Source: Pachypanchax playfairii | Taxonomy: Eukaryota; Chordata; Actinopteri; Cyprinodontiformes; Aplocheilidae | Direction of reading: 5' to 3' | DNA length: 64,000 nt | Assembly: GCA_006937955.1 (NCBI GenBank) | Contig: SSNP01000145.1 | Span: forward strand, 187,308-251,307 | Shown here: in pieces, positions 48,401 through 54,400 of the stretch | How positions within the stretch are numbered: the first letter of the stretch is position 1 | Layout: every line of letters begins with the position of its first letter | Notes under the pieces: model-generated | Databases searched by the model: none | Seen by the model: only the letters and a program-made list of their open reading frames with translations | What the model was told of the DNA's origin: nothing | Program-made: the position numbers and the translations under genes

Positions 48401-51400
48401 AAACCTAAATATGTGTTTATTTCAGACCCTTTATCATTCCTATCTTTTAAGTACTGAACAATTGATTAGGCCCGAGCACCGCAGGCAATGTGAAGGCCTA
48501 TTGTAATAATAATAATAATAAAATTGTGTTTTATTATTCTTAAAGGGGTTATGACATCAAAATGCACTTTTTTGAGTTTTTTGGGGTATATCATGATGTG
48601 TTGTGCACTGATGAGGCCGTGTGAACGTCCAAAGCGAGTATCAAAGTTCCCGTTTGTGGGCGGTCCGCTTTGTTTCATATTTAAAAAACGGTTGAATCGG
48701 AAAGCACCATTTTTTCCTACATGGCATTTCATCCTACGTATTTCATAGCATCCAATAAAAGTGCACAGTGAAGTAAACAATCCAACCCCCCACCCCCAGC
48801 CCATACACCGGTAGCTACTACATGAAATAGCTTTACGCCAGTTTAAACAGTGATGTCATCACACCTTTAAATAGGCCATTTCACACAAATGTCATGGCTT
48901 TGTGGTTATTCCTGAAGTATTAACAAGTAATATGAAGTTTTTTTATTCAGAAAACGTTAGAAAACACTGATTTACAGACCTTTCACAATCTTTCTGCATG
49001 AAGATTCGGCTTGCTTCAGCTACAGGTCATTAATATTCATTATGCTAATTTGCTAGACTCAGATTGGCTAATAAACTAACCTGCTGGCTAGCAAACTAGC
49101 CTATGAGAGCAAGGTATACTGTTTCCTGCCCCACTGCGCATGGCAACATCAGACGTCGTGTCTTCCTGTTGGCTAAGTCTTATGCTAACAGCTTTTAGCC
49201 AGCAGCATGCTAGGCGTGGTTTTCATTGCGGGAGCTGATGAATACTAATGAACAAAGGAGTTGTGAAGAAACAGGTACAGGCCGTTAGAACTCGGGAGAA
49301 CTCGGGTTTTATCACCACCTGCGTAGTTTAAGGGAGAAAAACTGAAAGAGAAGCTGTTGACCTGTTTTCACTATGAAGGTAAGAACACCTGTGGAGCTAA
49401 AATATTCAACAGAAACCTCAGAAAAACCTTTTTTAATGGAAGGGACTATTTAAGTAATATATGATCAAACTACATCCATCCAATCAGTTTTATAACAGCT
49501 GGTTCCTGCAGGATCCTGGTGGAGGCTGGTGTTTATCTCCAGCAGCATGAACAACAAACCAGGGCTGGGAGATTTGAACCAAAATTCATATCTCGATATT
49601 TATCATCTGAATCTTGATTTACGATATATATCAATATCATTCTTTTTGTTCAAGTAACCAAAGAGACGATTCTAATTTACAGCCTTGAGTGCCAAGTGCA
49701 ATTTTACAAACTAGCAACAGCACATGTGCATTAAAACAGTTCACTAAAATTGAAATAGCTGTAATATAAATGAAACCTTCCTAAAATGAAATTAAAGAAA
49801 AATACTTTTCCATGACTAAAACAAAAATACAGTCATGCGAAATACAAAAAAAAGATCCAATGAGCAAAAATAAAAACAGGTCAGTACGATCTTAAGGCAG
49901 TTTTAAGTTTTGTCTCTACTAAAGATTCGTCTTCTTGTTTGTATCTCTGTGTAAATATGAGAAATGTGCTGATGAAAGAACCTGTCCTGTTGATCTACAT
50001 GTCGGTGGTCAGAGCAAAGTGATTCAACAACAGAGCAGAGAGACTTTCTCTCACATCTGCACACATTTTTGTCAAACTTTTCTTGCCAAATAATTTCGGA
50101 TTGGTAGCGCTTACACATAACTAGCTGTTTGAAGCTGGGCAGTTGCCATGGAAACTGTGTCTTTGGTGCGCGTCAGCTTTCGTGCTTTTCTGCTCATATG
50201 TGACCGAACGGGTCAGAAAGTTCTGCCTGTTTCAGGATGGAAGGCTGAAGGAGATTTTACTATCCGAGTTACAGTAGCAGTTTAACACACTGCAGCTTTA
50301 TGCCACTGTTTTAAGTGCTGAAAGACGTTACATGTGCTCGAACTTTTGATCGGGACGTGTTTTCGGCGCACTCTACAGAATACACGTTTCTACCGTTCAA
50401 TCCAAACCACCTCCAAATCAGCGAACCATTATTTTCATTTTACCGTGCAGTTCTGTGTTGAATTTTTCCACCGTTTGTCTGTGACCATGATGTGAGGCTG
50501 TCGTGAGCGACAGGTCACGCGCGTGTGTGCTTGACGTCTCACCTGTTATATGGGGCGTGGAAGCTGCCACGGATTCCCTGCCTAAGGAGACTGTCGTGTA
50601 ACGTGTACATTTGATAAGCTCACCAACGCCTGGATAACGCCAACTCCCCCCAACGCCTGGATAACGCCGCCTCCCCCCAACGCCTGGATAACGCCGCCTC
50701 CCCTCAAATGCCTGGATAGCGCTGTATAAGTCACACCAAAATTAACTATTTTTAGTGATAAACTTTAGGCTCTAAATTAGTTTATAAAATCACAGTCTGT
50801 ATTATCCTTATTTTTGATTTTAGTAGATTCTTGCATAAACAATAATTTTGTACCAAAAACGTCAATTTTCTGTTGTCTGTTTTATTGCACACAAAGGTAG
50901 AACTTTGTGCATCCACACTGTGATGGTCTATTTTTCTTTAGCCGTTTGCAATTTTTAATTGTAAACTGCCAACACAAGTCATTGGGTTAACAAGCGCTGT
51001 CCAGACAAAGCTATTCAATATCTGTAGTAATTGGTGATTTTAAGAAATGTAAATAGATTTCTTCACTGTAAACAGTCACTCCATCTGCTACCAGGTTCAA
51101 TAATGACAAACGCTCTTGAGGCGACATCAGGTGAGAAACTTTGAGGCGGCGTAAGTTTATACACGTACGTGAGGCGACGTCAGGTGAGAGACGTTCATAA
51201 TTTGTATGAATTTGACACGTTATTTTGAAGTACGACGTCGCCGCCAGTAGACGTTCACTTCATAACGTCGCCGCCACGTCACCGCCCATCTGACGTCTGC
51301 AGCCCATGCAAAATCCCATTGCCATGTCAGACGTTGAGGTGGCGACGTGAGGTTCGAGATCGCACTCGGTTAGCTTAAAACTGGCAGCTTCCACGCCCCA

Positions 51401-54400
51401 TACCTGTTAAACCCAAGCAGGCAGGTTGCTCAGCTGCACTGCAGAGGCGGAGCTCTGCCGCTGTAATTTCAACTCAAAATGAGCCATCTCGACAAAAACA
51501 ATATTTCATTTTTCTATATTGTTGATGAAAAATTCTCGATATTTTTAAAAAGCTCGATATATTAGTCACCTCTCGTTCTCTATACCATCAACCACTTGTT
51601 CCATTATCACTCCCTCTGTTAAGCATCAGACCCTATCAGTAAGCAACATGTCAAGACTTCTTCATACTAGGGCTTAAAAATAAAATTTCCAATTTTTTCC
51701 AATTTCCCCATCTTATTAAGGAAAGCAACAAGTACAAACAATGGACCACTTTAAGCGTAGCCTGACCAATCAGATCCTCCTGCATTATGTTCAAATGCAG
51801 GAGGGTCTGACACCGGAGCCGCACCCGATCATTTCCACGTCAAATTTTATGACGGACCAATTACATATCACCTTTTTTGTGCGTCATCCTGAAAACACGG
51901 AACTAGCGTTTTCCACCCAGAGCACAACATTCAACATGGCGGACTTGGCTGTGGATGAAGTGTTTACTTCTGTGTTTGCACAGTGTTTGCTTGGGGCGGT
52001 CAAATACCTGAACCGAGTGTGCAATGACACCTCGTATTCACAAGTTTTTGACACAAAAGCGACAACTGTCATTAATATTGGTCTTTTCTCCTCTATTTAC
52101 CATGGCTAGCTACCATTACGGCTCTGTGGCTACCATTACGGCTCTCTGGCTACCATCACGGCTCTGTGGCTACCATCACGGCTCTGTGGCTACCATCACG
52201 GCTCTGTGGCTACCATCACGGCTCTGTGGCTACCATCACGGCTCTGTGGCTACCATCACGGCTATGTGGCTACCATTACGGCTATGTGGCTACCATTACG
52301 GCTCTGTGGCTACCATTACGGCTCTGTGGCTACCATTACGGCTCTGTAGCTACCATCACGGCTATGTAGCTACCATTACGGCTCTGTGGCTACCATCACG
52401 GCTCTGTGGCTACCATCACGGCTCTGTGGCTACCATCACCATTACGGCTCTGTGGCTACCATTACGGCTCTGTAGCTACCATCACGGCTATGTAGCTACC
52501 ATTACGGCTCTGTGGCTACCATTACGGCTCTGTGGCTACCATTACGGCTCTGTGGCTACCATTACGGCTCTGTAGCTACCATTACGACTCCGCTCGCTAA
52601 ACTTTTTGTTTTTGTTCCGCCTTATGTGTATCCACTTTAGTGTCACATAGGTTGCGTCACTTCCGGGTTTCTGTGATTGGTTCTCTCTCAACTGGCTTCA
52701 AAATTGAGAGACAGCGGTTCAGCTCCAGGCCCTCACGTCTTTGTAAAGTAATCTGTCAAAGACGTGAGGGCCTGGTTGATCAGGTAACTTTAAGCGACCC
52801 CTTCAGTGATTGTACTCCACCGTACCTCTTTCCTATTATTTGCAGAGCCTCTTACAAAGGATTCGGCTACAGTTAGCTGTTTTTAGCTAAGGTTTGTTGG
52901 TCACTGCAGTTGTTTGTCTCGGAGAGACTAGTGTTTTCCATGTTCAACTGGATGCCTCTGTTTCAGGTGTTAAAATATGTTTGTGGTGCTGCTGCGATGG
53001 AATTTAGGCAAATGTTGCAGTGTGGGGTCTCTTGCTGCACGTCTGCCGCAGCAAACCATGTGATACTAACGCTACGGAAACTCCGGGGAGCCAAAAAGCA
53101 CGACTACGCAAAATCTCGATTTATTTTTTTAAATCGCCCAAAACAAAAAAATAAATTAATTCATTGAATCGATTTTTGCCCAGGCCTATATACCTGCAAA
53201 GAAAAGCAACCTGGGAGATTTCGTCAGACTGACCTTACTGTGACCTGGTTGACTGAGAACCTTGACCAGCATACAGACCAAAGGGCAGCGTAAACACATA
53301 TTGTCCCTTTAAGCACTTCAGTGATATTCAATTTAATTCATGTTTATTTATAAAGCGCAAGTTCTTAACAACAAAAGTCATTTTGTTATTTTGTCATTCT
53401 GCAGAAAAACAAAGAGTCAAATCTACCAACACAGATAAAATAATGAAGTTGCTTACATATGGCGACTCCCTGCGCCGTCCCTCAGTGTTCCTCAGCCAGC
53501 AGCGGCTCAGCTCGCTCAGTTCCAGGATGGGCTGAACTTTCAGCCTAACAATGTCTCCAGACTGACGGATCATCTCCACTATCTCATCCCGGCTCTTGTT
53601 TTCCACATTTCGTCCATTTATCTCCACCAGTCTGTCACCTGGCACCAATCCCAATGCCAGATCTTTGGTACCCGCACCAGGTTCAGCAAAGTGGACCACA
53701 CGTCTGTACACTCCTCCATCAGGGCTGCGATCTAACATAGTAGTGCGACGCAAAGAAAATCCAAAATCCCCAGTGTTGCGCCGTTGAAGTTCCAGCTCAC
53801 GTATTTCTGGAGCACTCGGTGTAATCACAGCTGGCAGCTGCAACAGTACAGGAAAGACCTTGTCTACCAATTCAGGGATGCTGACTGTTTTGGGATTACT
53901 GGTCCCTTGTTCAAGCCTTTGGCTGTGCTTTCGAAGCATGTTAAAAACTTTGTTTTCTACCTGAGGAGATGGGGCAGCAGAGTTCTGACCAGAGGGAGTA
54001 GAGCCCTCTGACAAGCTTTCCTCTTTGCTCCTCTGAGAGAAGGAGAAGCGTTTCATTATCTGACCAACCTGGGAGGAGTTCTGCTTGGCAAGAGAACCAA
54101 AATGAGCCACTCGATCACGCACTGAGCTACGATGTCCATCTTGCCCACCTCCACCTTCACCTTTCAAATCATCAATAGAGCTGGCAGCACTCAGCTGGTC
54201 ATCCAGGACTACGCTGCTTCGGCTGCTCAATCCATCAGACTCAATATCAGTGAGGGAAAGTTCATTCCTGCTGACCACTTTAATGGGAATTGGGCTGGAG
54301 ATCGCTACTTTGTTCCTGCCATCACGTTTGGCATCCCTCTTCAGGTTGAAGAAACCACGCCGCATGCTCATCTCTTCCAGGCTGCGCAGCTCTGCTGCAG

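Larger units (their letters stand above)
49561..53188. mobile_element. Possible large hAT-type relic hosting other repeats
   Basis: The left margin CAGGGCTGGGAGATTTGAAC and the right margin, reverse complemented, AGGCCTGGGCAAAAATCGAT resemble CAGGGCTGGGCGAT-type hAT ends; TATCTCGATAT-like sequence lies on both sides. The 8-bp MITE and the minisatellite repeat sit between. No target duplication was found; the two margins may be from separate copies. Confidence 0.3.

Noticed and set aside
52024..52575. 183-codon Leu/Tyr/Thr-rich repeat protein
   Set aside because: Entirely explained by translating a 20-bp minisatellite; the 20-residue period follows from the unit length.
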